A stretch of 64,000 nt of DNA. Source: Streptomyces koelreuteriae (lineage in GTDB: Bacteria; Actinomycetota; Actinomycetes; Streptomycetales; Streptomycetaceae). The notes below the pieces were generated by a model. The model worked only from the letters and a program-made list of their open reading frames with translations. It was not told the DNA's origin and ran no database searches. A program made the position numbers and the translations under genes. The stretch covers positions 3,968,001-4,032,000 of the forward strand of contig NZ_CP075896.1 in the NCBI RefSeq assembly GCF_018604545.1, in the 5' to 3' direction. This document shows, one piece after another, positions 33,381 to 42,071 of this stretch; within the stretch, counting starts at the first letter, position 1, and each line of letters opens with the position of its first letter.

Positions 33381-34072
33381 GAGTCGGTCCGTGCGACCTC
33401 GTCGATGCGTTCCTGCTGCGTGGTGGTGAGGGTGTGGACCATGAGGGCGGCGGTCGCGGCCGCGGCGACGATGACCAGGTCGGCGGCGAGCAGGGGCCAG
33501 ACGCCCTGGTAGGCGCGGGCGATGACCTCGTCGGTGGAGTCGGCGTAGATCAGGCCGACTCCACCGGCCAGGCCGGCCAGCCACAGGCCCCACCACCAGT
33601 TCACGACGGCGGGCAGCCGCCGTTCGGGGAAGACCGACCCGTGGACGTCCGCGACCATGCCCCGGGGTATCCACAGGTTCGCGATCGGCACGATCCAGCC
33701 CAGGAAGAGCCACAGGTACTGGTACCGGGCGTCCTGGCCCGAGAGAGCGCGGGCGTTGTCCCGTACGCGGTCCAGCCAGAGCAGGAACACGATCGCGCAG
33801 ACGACCGTGACGGCTCCGCCCGCGGAGTCGACCAAGTGGTAGGAGTTCTCCAGGGCGTTCAGGGGCCGGTGGACGCCGTTGCCCTGGTCCGGCGGGCCGG
33901 ACGCGGGCTCGCCCGCCATGGCGAGCCGGACGTGCCAGACCGCCCGGACCGCCCAGGCGACTCCGGCGAGGGCGAGAGCGACGACGGCGAGGCGGGCCGC
34001 GCCCCGGACCGGGCGCAGGGCGGAGGCCGGGTCGGGGAGAGGAGCGGGGACGGGGGATTCCTTTTCGATCAC
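33377..34072 (-). CDS. DUF4328 membrane protein
   Basis: Integral membrane protein of 231 aa, function unknown. There are about five to six hydrophobic helices, starting with RLAVVALALAGVAWAVRAVW. The DUF4328 core is visible: FLLWLDRVRDNARAL, YLWLFLGWIVPIANLWIPR and VVNWWWGLWLAG. Start GTG 34072 is chosen because the conserved part starts soon after it; the frame is open to 34171. It stands alone between the aminopeptidase remnant and the DUF952 gene. Confidence 0.85.
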   Translation of the reverse strand: MIEKESPVPAPLPDPASALRPVRGAARLAVVALALAGVAWAVRAVWHVRLAMAGEPASGPPDQGNGVHRPLNALENSYHLVDSAGGAVTVVCAIVFLLWLDRVRDNARALSGQDARYQYLWLFLGWIVPIANLWIPRGMVADVHGSVFPERRLPAVVNWWWGLWLAGLAGGVGLIYADSTDEVIARAYQGVWPLLAADLVIVAAAATAALMVHTLTTTQQERIDEVARTDS

Positions 34073-34125
34073 CCGGCCATACTGTCGTACTCGATCGCCG
34101 GGCCACCCCTGCCTTTCCGTCGTGC

Positions 34126-34488
34126 TCAGTCCCGCCGGCTCAGCCCCGCCGCCCGGCCCTCCTCGTCCCACCGCACCTCGAGGACGTGGTCGACGGCGTC
34201 CCGGTCGAGAGGGCCGAACACATGGGGGAACAGGACGTCTTCGGCGACCCCGGGCGGCGGGGCCGGGGCCGCCGCCTCGAACTCCACCCGCGCGGTGAGG
34301 CGCGCCTCGTCCAGGGCGAGCACCAGCAGGGGCCTGGGCGCGTCCCGGTAGAAGGCGTTGACGACGGCCAGCGTGGTCGGCTCGTCCGGGGAGCAGTGCA
34401 CGAAGCCCTCCTCGGCGAGGGAGTCGGGCGCGTACGTCGGGCCGGGGGCGGTGTTCCAGACGGTGTCCGGTACGGCGTGATAGATCAT
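34126..34488 (-). CDS. DUF952 domain-containing protein
   Basis: Small soluble protein of 120 aa, function unknown. The family core is clear: MIYHAVPDTVW, then EEGFVHCSPDEPTTLAVVNAFYRD (the conserved FVHCS block), VEFEAAAP and FPHVFGPLDRDAV. I chose ATG 34488 because DUF952 proteins begin at this point; an upstream ATG at 34509 is in frame. It lies 18 bp downstream of the beta-lactamase gene, so it may be the last gene of the PBP-beta-lactamase transcript. Confidence 0.87.
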   Translation of the reverse strand: MIYHAVPDTVWNTAPGPTYAPDSLAEEGFVHCSPDEPTTLAVVNAFYRDAPRPLLVLALDEARLTARVEFEAAAPAPPPGVAEDVLFPHVFGPLDRDAVDHVLEVRWDEEGRAAGLSRRD

Positions 34489-34505
34489 GGCCCCGTTATA
34501 GCCCG

Positions 34506-35489
34506 TCACCCTTTCAGGGCGGCGACGGTCCTCCGGGTCGCCTCGGCGATCAGGGCGTCCGAGGGTTCCGCCTCGTAGCCGGGCCGGTCGGTCATGACGG
34601 CCAGGACGAGGGGCTCGGTGCGGGGCGGGCGGACGAGGGCGATGTCGTTGGCCCTGCCGTAGTTGCCCGTGCCGGTCTTGTCGGCCACCTCCCAGCCCTC
34701 GGGGAGCCCGGCCCGGATCCGCCGGGCGCCGACCTCGGTGGCGTTGCGCGAGAGCCAGCGCGTGAGCAGGGCGCGTTCACCGGCGGGCAGGGCGGTGCCG
34801 AGGAGCAGTGCGCGGAAGTCGGTGGCGATCGCCCGGGGGGTGGTGGTGTCGCTGGGGTCGTCGGGTCGTACGTCGTGCAGTTCGGGCTCGTAGTGGTCCA
34901 TGCGGCTGACCTTGTCGCCGAGTCCGCGCAGATAGGCGGTGAGCCGCGCCGGGCCGCCGAGGTCGCGCAGCAGCAGGTTCCCTGCCGTGCCGTCGCTGTA
35001 CCGGACGGCGGCGTCGCAGAGTTGGCGGAGGGTCATGCCGGTCGCGACGTGCTTCCCGGTGATCGGCGACGTGGACTCGAGGTCGGCCCGGGTGTAGGTG
35101 ACGCGCCGGTCCAGGCCCTTCAGGGAGCGGTGGTGCAGGACCGCCGCGGCGGCCAGTGCCTTGAAGGTCGAGCAGAAGGCGAAGCGCTCGTCGGCACGGT
35201 GGATCACGGTGGCGCCGGTGCCGGTGGCGAGGGCGTAGACACCGACGCGGGCGCCGTACTCGCGCTCCAGGTCCGCCAGACGGGCGCGACGGACGGGAGG
35301 CGCGGGGGCGGGCGGGCCGGTCGTGGGGCTGCTGCCCGCCCGGCCGGTATCGGTGTTCCGGTCGTCGTCCGTGCCGCAGCCGGCGAGGGGGAGCAGGGCG
35401 ACGGCGGCCAGGAGGGCGCGCCGGGACGACGGCGAAGAGGGTCCGGCGACGGACCTTCGGGGCGCGACCTCCCCCCGGGACTCCTTCAC
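34506..35489 (-). CDS. Class A beta-lactamase, lipoprotein type
   Basis: Serine beta-lactamase of 327 aa. The signal ends in a lipobox LPLAGC with lipidated C38, so it is likely tethered outside the membrane. Active-site motifs: S107-T-F-K110, S165-D-G167 (SDG instead of the usual SDN), omega-loop E201-P-E-L-H205 (His where Asn is normal) and K271-T-G. The nucleophile and general base are intact; the SDG and ELH changes may alter substrate range or turnover. GTG 35489 lies in the last copy of a five-fold AAGGAG/GTG repeat that starts at the stop of the transpeptidase gene, so the two genes are coupled. Confidence 0.9.
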   Translation of the reverse strand: MKESRGEVAPRRSVAGPSSPSSRRALLAAVALLPLAGCGTDDDRNTDTGRAGSSPTTGPPAPAPPVRRARLADLEREYGARVGVYALATGTGATVIHRADERFAFCSTFKALAAAAVLHHRSLKGLDRRVTYTRADLESTSPITGKHVATGMTLRQLCDAAVRYSDGTAGNLLLRDLGGPARLTAYLRGLGDKVSRMDHYEPELHDVRPDDPSDTTTPRAIATDFRALLLGTALPAGERALLTRWLSRNATEVGARRIRAGLPEGWEVADKTGTGNYGRANDIALVRPPRTEPLVLAVMTDRPGYEAEPSDALIAEATRRTVAALKG

Positions 35490-35546
35490 TCGGGCTCCTT
35501 CACTCGGGCTCCTTCACTCGGTGCTCCTTCACTCGGGCTCCTTCAC
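35481..35546 (-). repeat. Five-copy repeat of start codon plus Shine-Dalgarno
   Basis: On the minus strand GTGAAGGAG occurs five times, starting at 35546, 35532, 35517, 35503 and 35489 (spacing 14, 15, 14, 14). Each AAGGAG sits five bases before the next GTG. In copies 1, 3 and 4 the frame GTG-AAG-GAG-CCC-GAG ends in a TGA that overlaps the next GTG; copy 2 reads through copy 3. The transpeptidase stop (35543-35545) overlaps the first GTG, and the last GTG opens the beta-lactamase. It looks like a chain of overlapping minicistrons or a ribosome-loading array. Confidence 0.75.
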
Positions 35547-37231
35547 TCTGGGTCGTCGGAAGCGGCGGCCAGCAGGCTGTGGACGATCGGCCCGGCGGAG
35601 CCGCCGCCGGTGCCGCCCTCCTCCACGACGCAGGCCACGGCGACATTGCCGCGGTGGGCGACGAGCCAGCCGTTGTTGTCCTGCGCGTCGGAGACCTCGG
35701 CGGTGCCGGTCTTGGCGCCGATCTCGCCGGGCAGATCGGAGAGGACCTTCGCGGTGCCGCCGGTGACGGTGGCCCGCAGCATCGCGCGCAGCTCCGTGAC
35801 GACGTCCCGCGGGAGCGGGGTCGTGGTCGTCCCGTTCTCGTTGCCGCCGGTGAGCGAGGGCTGGTGGAAGGTGCCGGACACGGCCGTCGCGATCACGGAC
35901 GCCATGAGCAGCGGATTGGCCTGCACCCGGCCCTGCCCGATCATCGAGGCGGCCTTCTCCGTCTCGTCCTTGGGCGCCGGCACCGAGCCGTCGTACGTGG
36001 GTGCCCCGACGTGCCATTCCTGGCCCACGCCGAAGTACTTACGGGCGACATCCCCGAGTTCCCCGTCGTAGAGGCGGTCGCGCAGGCTGATGAAGGCGGT
36101 GTTGCAGGACTCGGTGAAATCCTTGCGGAAGGTGGCGCCCGGGTGCCGGGAGAGCTCCACGTTCTGGAAGCGTTTCCCCACCATGACGTACTGGGGGCAG
36201 TCGACCACGTCGTCCGGCTTGACGGCGTGCTTGAGCAGCAGGGCGCTGCTGGTGACGATCTTCCAGGTGGAGCCGGGCGCGTAGGTGCCGGAGAGGGCGC
36301 GGTTGAAGCCGTCGGCCGGGGAGTTCGCCACGGCCAGGATCTCGCCGTCGTCGATGCGCAGGGCGACGAGCGCGGCGTTCCTGCCCTCGGCGTGGGTGGC
36401 GAGGGCCTGCTCGGCGGCGGACTGCCAGCCGGCGTGCAGGGTCGTGCGGACGGGGCCCTTGTCCCGGACCGTGCGCGCGCCGAACACGGCCTCCGTGCGC
36501 TCGATGTCCCCGGTGGCCCGGTCGACCAGGTGGATCGCGCCGCGCGCGCCGGTCTCCGCGCCGCTCGGGCCGAGCCGGGTCATGAGGGGAGCGAGGGAGG
36601 GGAGTTCGTCGCCGGACAGGGCGGTTCCCTGGCGGTCGACGACCTCGGGGGGCTTGGTCTCCTCCCGTTCGAGGCGGAATTTGTCGGTGCCGCTCAGGCG
36701 CGGGTGGACGACGGACAGCGCCCAGTCCACCTTCCAGGTGCCGCCGCTCTGCCGCCGCAGCGGCAGCTTCGACTCGTAGGTCCAGGTGCCCAGGCCGGTG
36801 ACGGGCATCCGGGCGGTGAAGGGGACGGTCACCGTGCCGTCCTCCGCCTCGGTCGCCGCCTTGGCCTTCAGCGCGGGCTCCGTGATCTCCAGCCCGGCGG
36901 TGAAGCTGTCCAGCACGCGCTGTGCCGCACCGGGGCTGGTCGTACGGGCGGCCGCGCTCGGCAGCCGGCCGGCGGCCCAGTCGGCGAGGAACGCGCGGGC
37001 CTGGTTCCGGGCGGCGGGGTCGGGCCCGGTGTCCCGGGCGAAGGGCCCGAGACCGGCCGCGTACGCCCCGCCCCCGGCGACGGCCAGCACCAACGCTCCG
37101 GCGGCGACGGCCCGCACGGCGTTCCGGCGCGGCCCGCGATTCCGGTTGAACCCGGAGTATCCGGCGTACCCAGCATGTTGCCTGGGTGAGGCGCTGTCGG
37201 AATGTCCGGTGTTGTCCGAGAAGGAGTCCAT
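35543..37231 (-). CDS. PBP2a-like penicillin-binding transpeptidase
   Basis: Cell-wall D,D-transpeptidase of 562 aa. After a short cytoplasmic part a membrane helix follows (about residues 38-60). Residues about 65-180 form an NTF2-like (MecA_N-type) domain, the middle is the dimerisation domain, and about 270-560 the transpeptidase with S321-T-W-K324, S375-C-N377 and K507-T-G. ATG 37231 is chosen from the conserved N-terminus. The stop overlaps the first repeat unit leading to the beta-lactamase. A low-affinity PBP coupled to a beta-lactamase suggests a self-protection unit against beta-lactams. Confidence 0.9.
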   Translation of the reverse strand: MDSFSDNTGHSDSASPRQHAGYAGYSGFNRNRGPRRNAVRAVAAGALVLAVAGGGAYAAGLGPFARDTGPDPAARNQARAFLADWAAGRLPSAAARTTSPGAAQRVLDSFTAGLEITEPALKAKAATEAEDGTVTVPFTARMPVTGLGTWTYESKLPLRRQSGGTWKVDWALSVVHPRLSGTDKFRLEREETKPPEVVDRQGTALSGDELPSLAPLMTRLGPSGAETGARGAIHLVDRATGDIERTEAVFGARTVRDKGPVRTTLHAGWQSAAEQALATHAEGRNAALVALRIDDGEILAVANSPADGFNRALSGTYAPGSTWKIVTSSALLLKHAVKPDDVVDCPQYVMVGKRFQNVELSRHPGATFRKDFTESCNTAFISLRDRLYDGELGDVARKYFGVGQEWHVGAPTYDGSVPAPKDETEKAASMIGQGRVQANPLLMASVIATAVSGTFHQPSLTGGNENGTTTTPLPRDVVTELRAMLRATVTGGTAKVLSDLPGEIGAKTGTAEVSDAQDNNGWLVAHRGNVAVACVVEEGGTGGGSAGPIVHSLLAAASDDPE

Positions 37232-37316
37232 GCGCCGAGGACAGCAGCGGCAGGGGCGGCCTGTCCAAGACCACGGTCGGTCCCGCGTCGATCCGTACCG
37301 GATGTGGTGACGGTTC

Positions 37317-37356
37317 CTCATCGGCACGGCGGCTTGAGGGCCGCCGTGCCGATGAG
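37317..37356. terminator. Strong hairpin between terB-like and PBP genes
   Basis: CTCATCGGCACGGCGGC and its exact complement form a perfect 17-bp stem with loop TTGAGG. It lies 24 bp after the TerB stop (minus strand) and 86 bp before the PBP start, so it ends TerB transcription. Confidence 0.9.
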
Positions 37357-37379
37357 CCGGTTCACCCATGCGGCAGGAG

Positions 37380-37946
37380 TCAGAGCTGGAACTCGGCGGG
37401 CGACACCCCCAGCGTCGCGCAGGCCTCGCGCAGGACCGTGGCCTCGGCCTGGGAGAAGTGGCCGTCGGCCCCGGCGATGACCATGCCGGTCTGGATCACG
37501 GCCCGGGCCTCGGTGGGCTTCTTGGCGGCCTTGGCGATCTCCTGCATCGCCTCGGTCTTGCCGTGCTGGAAGTTCATCGTCAGCTGGTCGACATGCTTGT
37601 TGAAACGCTGGCGCAGCTGCTCCGGCGGGAAGTTCTGCAGCACGTCGTTGCTGAGGATCATCGACTCGACCTGCTGCCGCTCCGAGGGATCCACCTGCCC
37701 GTCGGCCGCCGCGACCAGGGCACACATCGCCATGCTCGCGTCCCGGTACGCACCGCTCTTCAGCTCGTTCTTCAGCGACCCGAGCTGCGTCTTGAACAGC
37801 CCGACCAGCTGGGCCTTGCTGCCCCCACCGGACCGCGAACCGGAGCCGTGCCCCCCGGCCGCCCCATGACCACCGGCCGCACCATGCCCGCTCTGCCCCT
37901 GCTGGAAAGCCTTGGCCTGGTCCTTGAGCTTGTCCCACACTGCCAT
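37380..37946 (-). CDS. TerB family protein
   Basis: Cytoplasmic helical protein of 188 aa of the tellurite-resistance TerB family, which is linked to metal and membrane stress. Residues 1-20 are an amphipathic start, about 18-42 a Gly/His/Ser linker, and about 50-185 the TerB domain: CALVAAADGQVDPSERQQV and VIAGADGHFSQAE hold the two acidic, EF-hand-like DGxxxxxE metal-binding motifs. Other ter genes are not adjacent. It starts at ATG 37946 with GAGGTGA upstream and is flanked by strong terminators, so it is monocistronic. Confidence 0.93.
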   Translation of the reverse strand: MAVWDKLKDQAKAFQQGQSGHGAAGGHGAAGGHGSGSRSGGGSKAQLVGLFKTQLGSLKNELKSGAYRDASMAMCALVAAADGQVDPSERQQVESMILSNDVLQNFPPEQLRQRFNKHVDQLTMNFQHGKTEAMQEIAKAAKKPTEARAVIQTGMVIAGADGHFSQAEATVLREACATLGVSPAEFQL

Positions 37947-38085
37947 TGAGTCACCTCGGTATTAGTCGGAGTCATCTCACGAACCCGCTCCCGCGCGCTC
38001 ACCGGGTCAACGCCCGACCAGCAGGCAAAGGTTCCGCAAAGCGCACCCTTCCCTCATCTGCCACTTCTCTCACCGCCGAAACGGC

Positions 38086-38120
38086 GACTGCCCGCACCCG
38101 GTGATCGGGTGCGGGCAGTC
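38086..38120. terminator. Hairpin with 14-bp perfect stem
   Basis: GACTGCCCGCACCC pairs with GGGTGCGGGCAGTC around loop GGTGATC. It lies 65 bp downstream of the stop of the LASTG surface-protein gene (minus strand) and ends that transcript. Confidence 0.85.
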
Positions 38121-38138
38121 GTCACGACCTCACGGCAA

Positions 38139-38182
38139 GCTCCGTACGGCCTGGTGTCAGGCTCCGTACGGCCTGGTGTCAG
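38139..38182. repeat. 22-bp tandem duplication at a stop codon
   Basis: GCTCCGTACGGCCTGGTGTCAG occurs at 38139-38160 and 38161-38182 without mismatch. The stop codon of the surface-protein gene follows two bases later (38185-38187). Confidence 0.8.
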
Positions 38183-38184
38183 GC

Positions 38185-40077
38185 TCAGTCGCGCGAGCGG
38201 GGCCGCAGGCGCGGGGCGAGGCGGAAGGCTGCGAAGCCGGCTGTGGCCAGGGCTGCGGCTGCCGCGAGGAGGAGGCCGATGCCGCCCGTGCCGGTGGAGG
38301 CGAGGCTGCCGCCGGTCGTCGAGGTGCCGCCGCCGGTGGTGGTGCCGGTCGTGCCGGAGTCGCTCGCGCTGGGCGAGGGGCTCGGGTCGGCGGAGGGGCT
38401 CGGGTCGGTCGTGGGGCTCGGGGAGGGCGAGGCGGATCCGTCGCCGGGGCCGGGCTCGTCCGTGCCGTCGCCGGGGACGACCTCGACCGCGAACTGGGTC
38501 ATGGCGTCACCGACCGACGCGGCGACGGTGTAGGTGCCGGTGCCCTCGCCGGCGGTCAGGGTCGGGGCCGCGGCCTTGCCCGAAGCGTCGGTCTTGACGC
38601 GGACGACCTGCTCGCCGTCCTCGAAGCGGGGCGCGTCCTCGCTGTCGTCCTCGACCCGGAACTCCACCTCCGTACCGGCCGGTGCCGAGGCGCCCGACTT
38701 GACCACGCGGGCCTGGAGGGCGTCCGCGAAGGCCTCGCCCTGTTCGGCCCGCTGGTCGTCGCCGCTCGCGACGGACACGGCGTAGGCGGACTTCTTCACC
38801 TTCACCGTGAAGACCGTCGAGACACCGTCGGCCGCGGCGCGCACGGTGAACTCGCCTTCCTTGCCGCCCACCTTGAGCGGTGCGGTCCCGGCGCGGCCCT
38901 GTGCGTCGGTCGGCACGGTCAGCTTCGTGGTGTCGGCCGCGTTCTTGACCTGGAAGAGGGCTCCCAGCTTGTCCGGGTCCTCGATCGTGAAGGTCACGGA
39001 GGCGTTCTCGACCGGCTTGCCGGCCTTGTCCCGGGCCACCACGGCCATCGGGTCGGCGTCGGAGCCCGGCTGGGTGGTCTGGCCGGATCCGGAGACCTGG
39101 GCCAGTTCCGCGATCGCGGACGCCCTCCACTGGAACACGATCCGCCCGTGACCGGGGCGGACGGTGTTGACGCCGCCCTCGGCGATGCCGCCGCGCACCG
39201 GCTCGTCGGAGGCCAGCCAGAAGGGGTCGCTCTTCGCGGGGGCCACCGTGCCGGTGCCGCTGAGCAGACGGGCGTCGCTCACGCGGTTCACGTCGACGTA
39301 GCCGCTGCCGCCGGCGCCGCTGCCGATCCCGCCCCCGGCGACGTCCGTACCGCCGCCACCGCCGCCGCCCGCGTAGCCGGCGCCGCCGCCACCGCCTTCG
39401 CCGACCGAACCGGAGCCGCCCGCACCGCCCTTGCCGCCCCCGGACGTATCGGCGCCCGGGGAACCGTTGCCGCCGCCCGCGCCGCCCTTGGCACCGGCCG
39501 CGCCCTTGCCGCCGCGCTCCGAGCGGGTGTCGTCCTGGCCGCGCTCACCGCCGCCGGGGCCACCCTGGCCGGCCTTGACGTCGCCGGCCCCACCGCCGCC
39601 GCCACCGGCCGCGATGAGCAGCGGCTTCCCGTCGCCGGTGCGGACGCCGGTGCTGTTGCCGCCGACCGCGGAGTGCTTGCCGCCCGCGCCGCCGAGCGCG
39701 TCACCGAAGCTCCGGACACCGACCGCGAGCGACAGCCGCTCCCCGGGCGTGACACGGAGCGTGCCCGCGGTGTAGCCGCCCGCTCCGCCGTTCGCGACGG
39801 AGGTGCCCGCACCGCCCTGGCCCCATGCCCGCACGTCCAGCGCCGTGACACCGGCCGGGACCTGGAACTCCTCGCGGGCGCCGGTCGGATCGAACAGCCG
39901 GCATCCGGAGAAGCCCTCCGTCGGCGTGCACCTCTTGCCCGCGAGCACCGCACCGCCGTCGGCCGTGGCGGCCGAAGCCCCCGTCAGCCCCGTCCCGCCC
40001 GACACCGCCAGCAGCGTCAACGCGGCCGCGCCGCGCCGGAATCTGGCGCGGCGCAGCGCGACGGCATCGTGATGCAT
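38185..40077 (-). CDS. Large LASTG-anchored glycine-rich surface protein
   Basis: Cell-wall protein of 630 aa. A signal peptide (Ala/Leu-rich, cut near ASA-A) is followed by about 250 residues rich in Gly (GGAGG repeats, jacalin/glycine-rich adhesin style), and then two Ig-like invasin-type domains (ADPMAVVARDKAGKPVENAS and a second ending TQFAVEVVPG). A Pro/Ser/Thr stalk, the sortase motif LASTG, a hydrophobic helix and a basic tail (RLRPRSRD) complete a class E sortase substrate. ATG 40077 has GGGGGAG upstream. It probably displays an adhesive or structural domain on aerial or vegetative walls. Confidence 0.87.
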   Translation of the reverse strand: MHHDAVALRRARFRRGAAALTLLAVSGGTGLTGASAATADGGAVLAGKRCTPTEGFSGCRLFDPTGAREEFQVPAGVTALDVRAWGQGGAGTSVANGGAGGYTAGTLRVTPGERLSLAVGVRSFGDALGGAGGKHSAVGGNSTGVRTGDGKPLLIAAGGGGGGAGDVKAGQGGPGGGERGQDDTRSERGGKGAAGAKGGAGGGNGSPGADTSGGGKGGAGGSGSVGEGGGGGAGYAGGGGGGGTDVAGGGIGSGAGGSGYVDVNRVSDARLLSGTGTVAPAKSDPFWLASDEPVRGGIAEGGVNTVRPGHGRIVFQWRASAIAELAQVSGSGQTTQPGSDADPMAVVARDKAGKPVENASVTFTIEDPDKLGALFQVKNAADTTKLTVPTDAQGRAGTAPLKVGGKEGEFTVRAAADGVSTVFTVKVKKSAYAVSVASGDDQRAEQGEAFADALQARVVKSGASAPAGTEVEFRVEDDSEDAPRFEDGEQVVRVKTDASGKAAAPTLTAGEGTGTYTVAASVGDAMTQFAVEVVPGDGTDEPGPGDGSASPSPSPTTDPSPSADPSPSPSASDSGTTGTTTGGGTSTTGGSLASTGTGGIGLLLAAAAALATAGFAAFRLAPRLRPRSRD

Positions 40078-40185
40078 CAAGGAAACTCCCCCACTGGTCA
40101 CAAGCTCCCCCCCCGGGAGCCCGGAAACGCTCGATCAGAATCGAACAAGACAGGTGGGACAGCTGATCAAACCTGGGGCGGTTGG

Positions 40186-42003
40186 TCAACCGAGAATGGT
40201 TGATTCCGGACAGTCGGCGGGGGCCGCGATACGCAGGGCCTCCACCAGCTCCCGGTACAGCGTGTCCGTGGCGAGCAGTTCCCCGTGGCTGCCCCGGGCA
40301 CGGACCCGGCCCGCCTCCATCACCACGATGGTGTCCGCGTCGATGACGGTCGACAGCCGGTGGGCGATCGTGACCACGGCCCCCTTGGCCGCGCGGGCGC
40401 GCACGCACTCCTGGACGGCCGCCTCGGTCAGCCCGTCGAGCTGGGCCGTCGCCTCGTCCAGCAGCAGCACGTCCGGCGTGCGCAGCAGGGCCCTGGCCAG
40501 GGCGATGCGCTGTCGCTCGCCGCCCGAGACGGCCGCGCCGGACAGCGGCGTGTCGAGCCCTTCGTCCAGGGCGTCTACCTTCTCGGCCAGCCGTACCTCG
40601 CGCAGCACCCGGCGCAGTTCCGCGTCCGTCGCGTCGGGGCGGGACAGCAGCAGGTTCTCGCGGATCGTGCCGGGCACGACCGGGGTGTCCTGTTCGACGT
40701 ACGCCAGCCGCGACCGGATCGCGTCATGGCTGTGGTCGCGGTAGGGGCGGCCGTCCAGGAGCAGTTCGCCACCGGTCGGCTCCAGGAAGCGCAGCACCAG
40801 CGAGAACAGGGTCGTCTTGCCCGCTCCCGAGGGCCCGACGATCGCGGTGTGCCCGTACCGCGGGATGACCAGATCGACACCGCGCACCGCCGGTTTCGCG
40901 TCGGGGCCGTAGGCCGCGGTGACGTCCCGCAGTTCCAGTACGGGGGTGTCCGGTTCCAGTACGGGGGTGTCCTGGACGCCTCCTTCCCGGACAGGGACAT
41001 CCAGCACGCCCCCGCCCGTCTCCTCCGAATCCAGGTCGTCCGTCTCCCGGATCCGCTCCGCCGCCGCGATCCCCGACTGGAGCGCGGTGACGTTCTGGCT
41101 GAGTTCGCTGATCGGGTCCATCAGCCCGAACGCGTAGAGCAGGAACGCGATGAGGCTGGAGACCTCGAGGTCCCCCTCGGAGACCCGCCAGGCGCCCACG
41201 CCCAGGACCAGGATGATCGCCAGCTCGATGCCGGCCAGCGCGATCGTCCAGGCCAGGGCCTCGCGGCGGTTGGCGCGGACGCCGTGCTCGGCGGAGATGC
41301 GCGCGTCGGCCACGATGCGCTCGGCCGTGCGGTCCTCGGCCCGGCCGGCCTTCACCGTGCGGATCGCGCGCAGCGCGCCCTCGAGATTGCCACCGAGCCG
41401 TCCGAGGTGGTCCTGGGCGCGCCGCTGCGCGGTCGCGATCCCCGGCATGAGGACGCCGAACAGGACGGCGACCACCGCCACCGCCACCGCGACCGTGCCC
41501 AGCAGCACCAGGTCGAGGACGCCCATGAGGACCAGGGTCCCGAGGAGCATGACGACGGCGTTGATCAGGCCGACCGGGGCGCCGGTGGCGGCCTGGTGCA
41601 GCAGGACCGTGTCGGAGGTGACGCGGGTGACGAGTTCCCCGGGCGCGCGCCGGGTGACGGCGGGGACGGTGGCCCGCAGGAAACGCCGCACCATCGACTC
41701 ACGGGCCCGGAGCACCACCCGCTCGCCCAGCGCGCCGAGCAGCGTCCACTGCCAGTACATGACGGCGCTGCCGACCACCAGCAGGACCAGCAGGGCCACC
41801 AGCGGCCCCCGCAGCGAGTCCGAGGCGCCGAGCGCGTCGAGCACGCCCTTGGTGACCATCGGCGTGGCCAGCCCCATGCCCGACGCCACCAGTGCGAGGA
41901 CGAGGGCCAGGGCCAGGGAGCGCCGGTGGGGTCGGGCGAACGACCAGAGGATCCGCAGCCGCGGAACGGACACCTTGGGAGACGAGCCATCCGGAACAGT
42001 CAT
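40186..42003 (-). CDS. ABC transporter, fused permease and ATPase
   Basis: Half-transporter exporter of 605 aa. Six membrane helices (about residues 20-320) form the ABC type-1 domain, and the nucleotide-binding domain has GPSGAGKTT (Walker A), a Q-loop in YVEQDTPVV, SGGERQR (signature), VLLLDEAT (Walker B) and the switch His of TIAHRLS. The linker before the ATPase has an in-frame 21-bp duplication (40932-40972) giving DTPVLEP-DTPVLEL. It starts at ATG 42003, directly beside an 18-bp palindrome shared with a divergent TetR gene. Probably a drug or lipid exporter under that regulator. Confidence 0.94.
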   Translation of the reverse strand: MTVPDGSSPKVSVPRLRILWSFARPHRRSLALALVLALVASGMGLATPMVTKGVLDALGASDSLRGPLVALLVLLVVGSAVMYWQWTLLGALGERVVLRARESMVRRFLRATVPAVTRRAPGELVTRVTSDTVLLHQAATGAPVGLINAVVMLLGTLVLMGVLDLVLLGTVAVAVAVVAVLFGVLMPGIATAQRRAQDHLGRLGGNLEGALRAIRTVKAGRAEDRTAERIVADARISAEHGVRANRREALAWTIALAGIELAIILVLGVGAWRVSEGDLEVSSLIAFLLYAFGLMDPISELSQNVTALQSGIAAAERIRETDDLDSEETGGGVLDVPVREGGVQDTPVLEPDTPVLELRDVTAAYGPDAKPAVRGVDLVIPRYGHTAIVGPSGAGKTTLFSLVLRFLEPTGGELLLDGRPYRDHSHDAIRSRLAYVEQDTPVVPGTIRENLLLSRPDATDAELRRVLREVRLAEKVDALDEGLDTPLSGAAVSGGERQRIALARALLRTPDVLLLDEATAQLDGLTEAAVQECVRARAAKGAVVTIAHRLSTVIDADTIVVMEAGRVRARGSHGELLATDTLYRELVEALRIAAPADCPESTILG

Positions 42004-42012
42004 GATGCCGAG

Positions 42013-42030
42013 TGGAACATCGATGTTCCA
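42013..42030. promoter_or_regulatory. 18-bp perfect palindrome, probable TetR operator
   Basis: TGGAACATCGATGTTCCA is fully self-complementary. It lies 10 bp before the ABC transporter start and 42 bp before the TetR start, so one site can control both. Confidence 0.85.
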
Positions 42031-42071
42031 TAACGGTCAAGAGATTTTCATCATGGAGGACGCGCTACCGT

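Noticed and set aside
38185..40077. PE_PGRS-like protein because of the glycine-rich stretch
   Set aside because: It has a normal signal peptide, Ig-like domains and a LASTG sorting signal, none of which fits PE_PGRS proteins.
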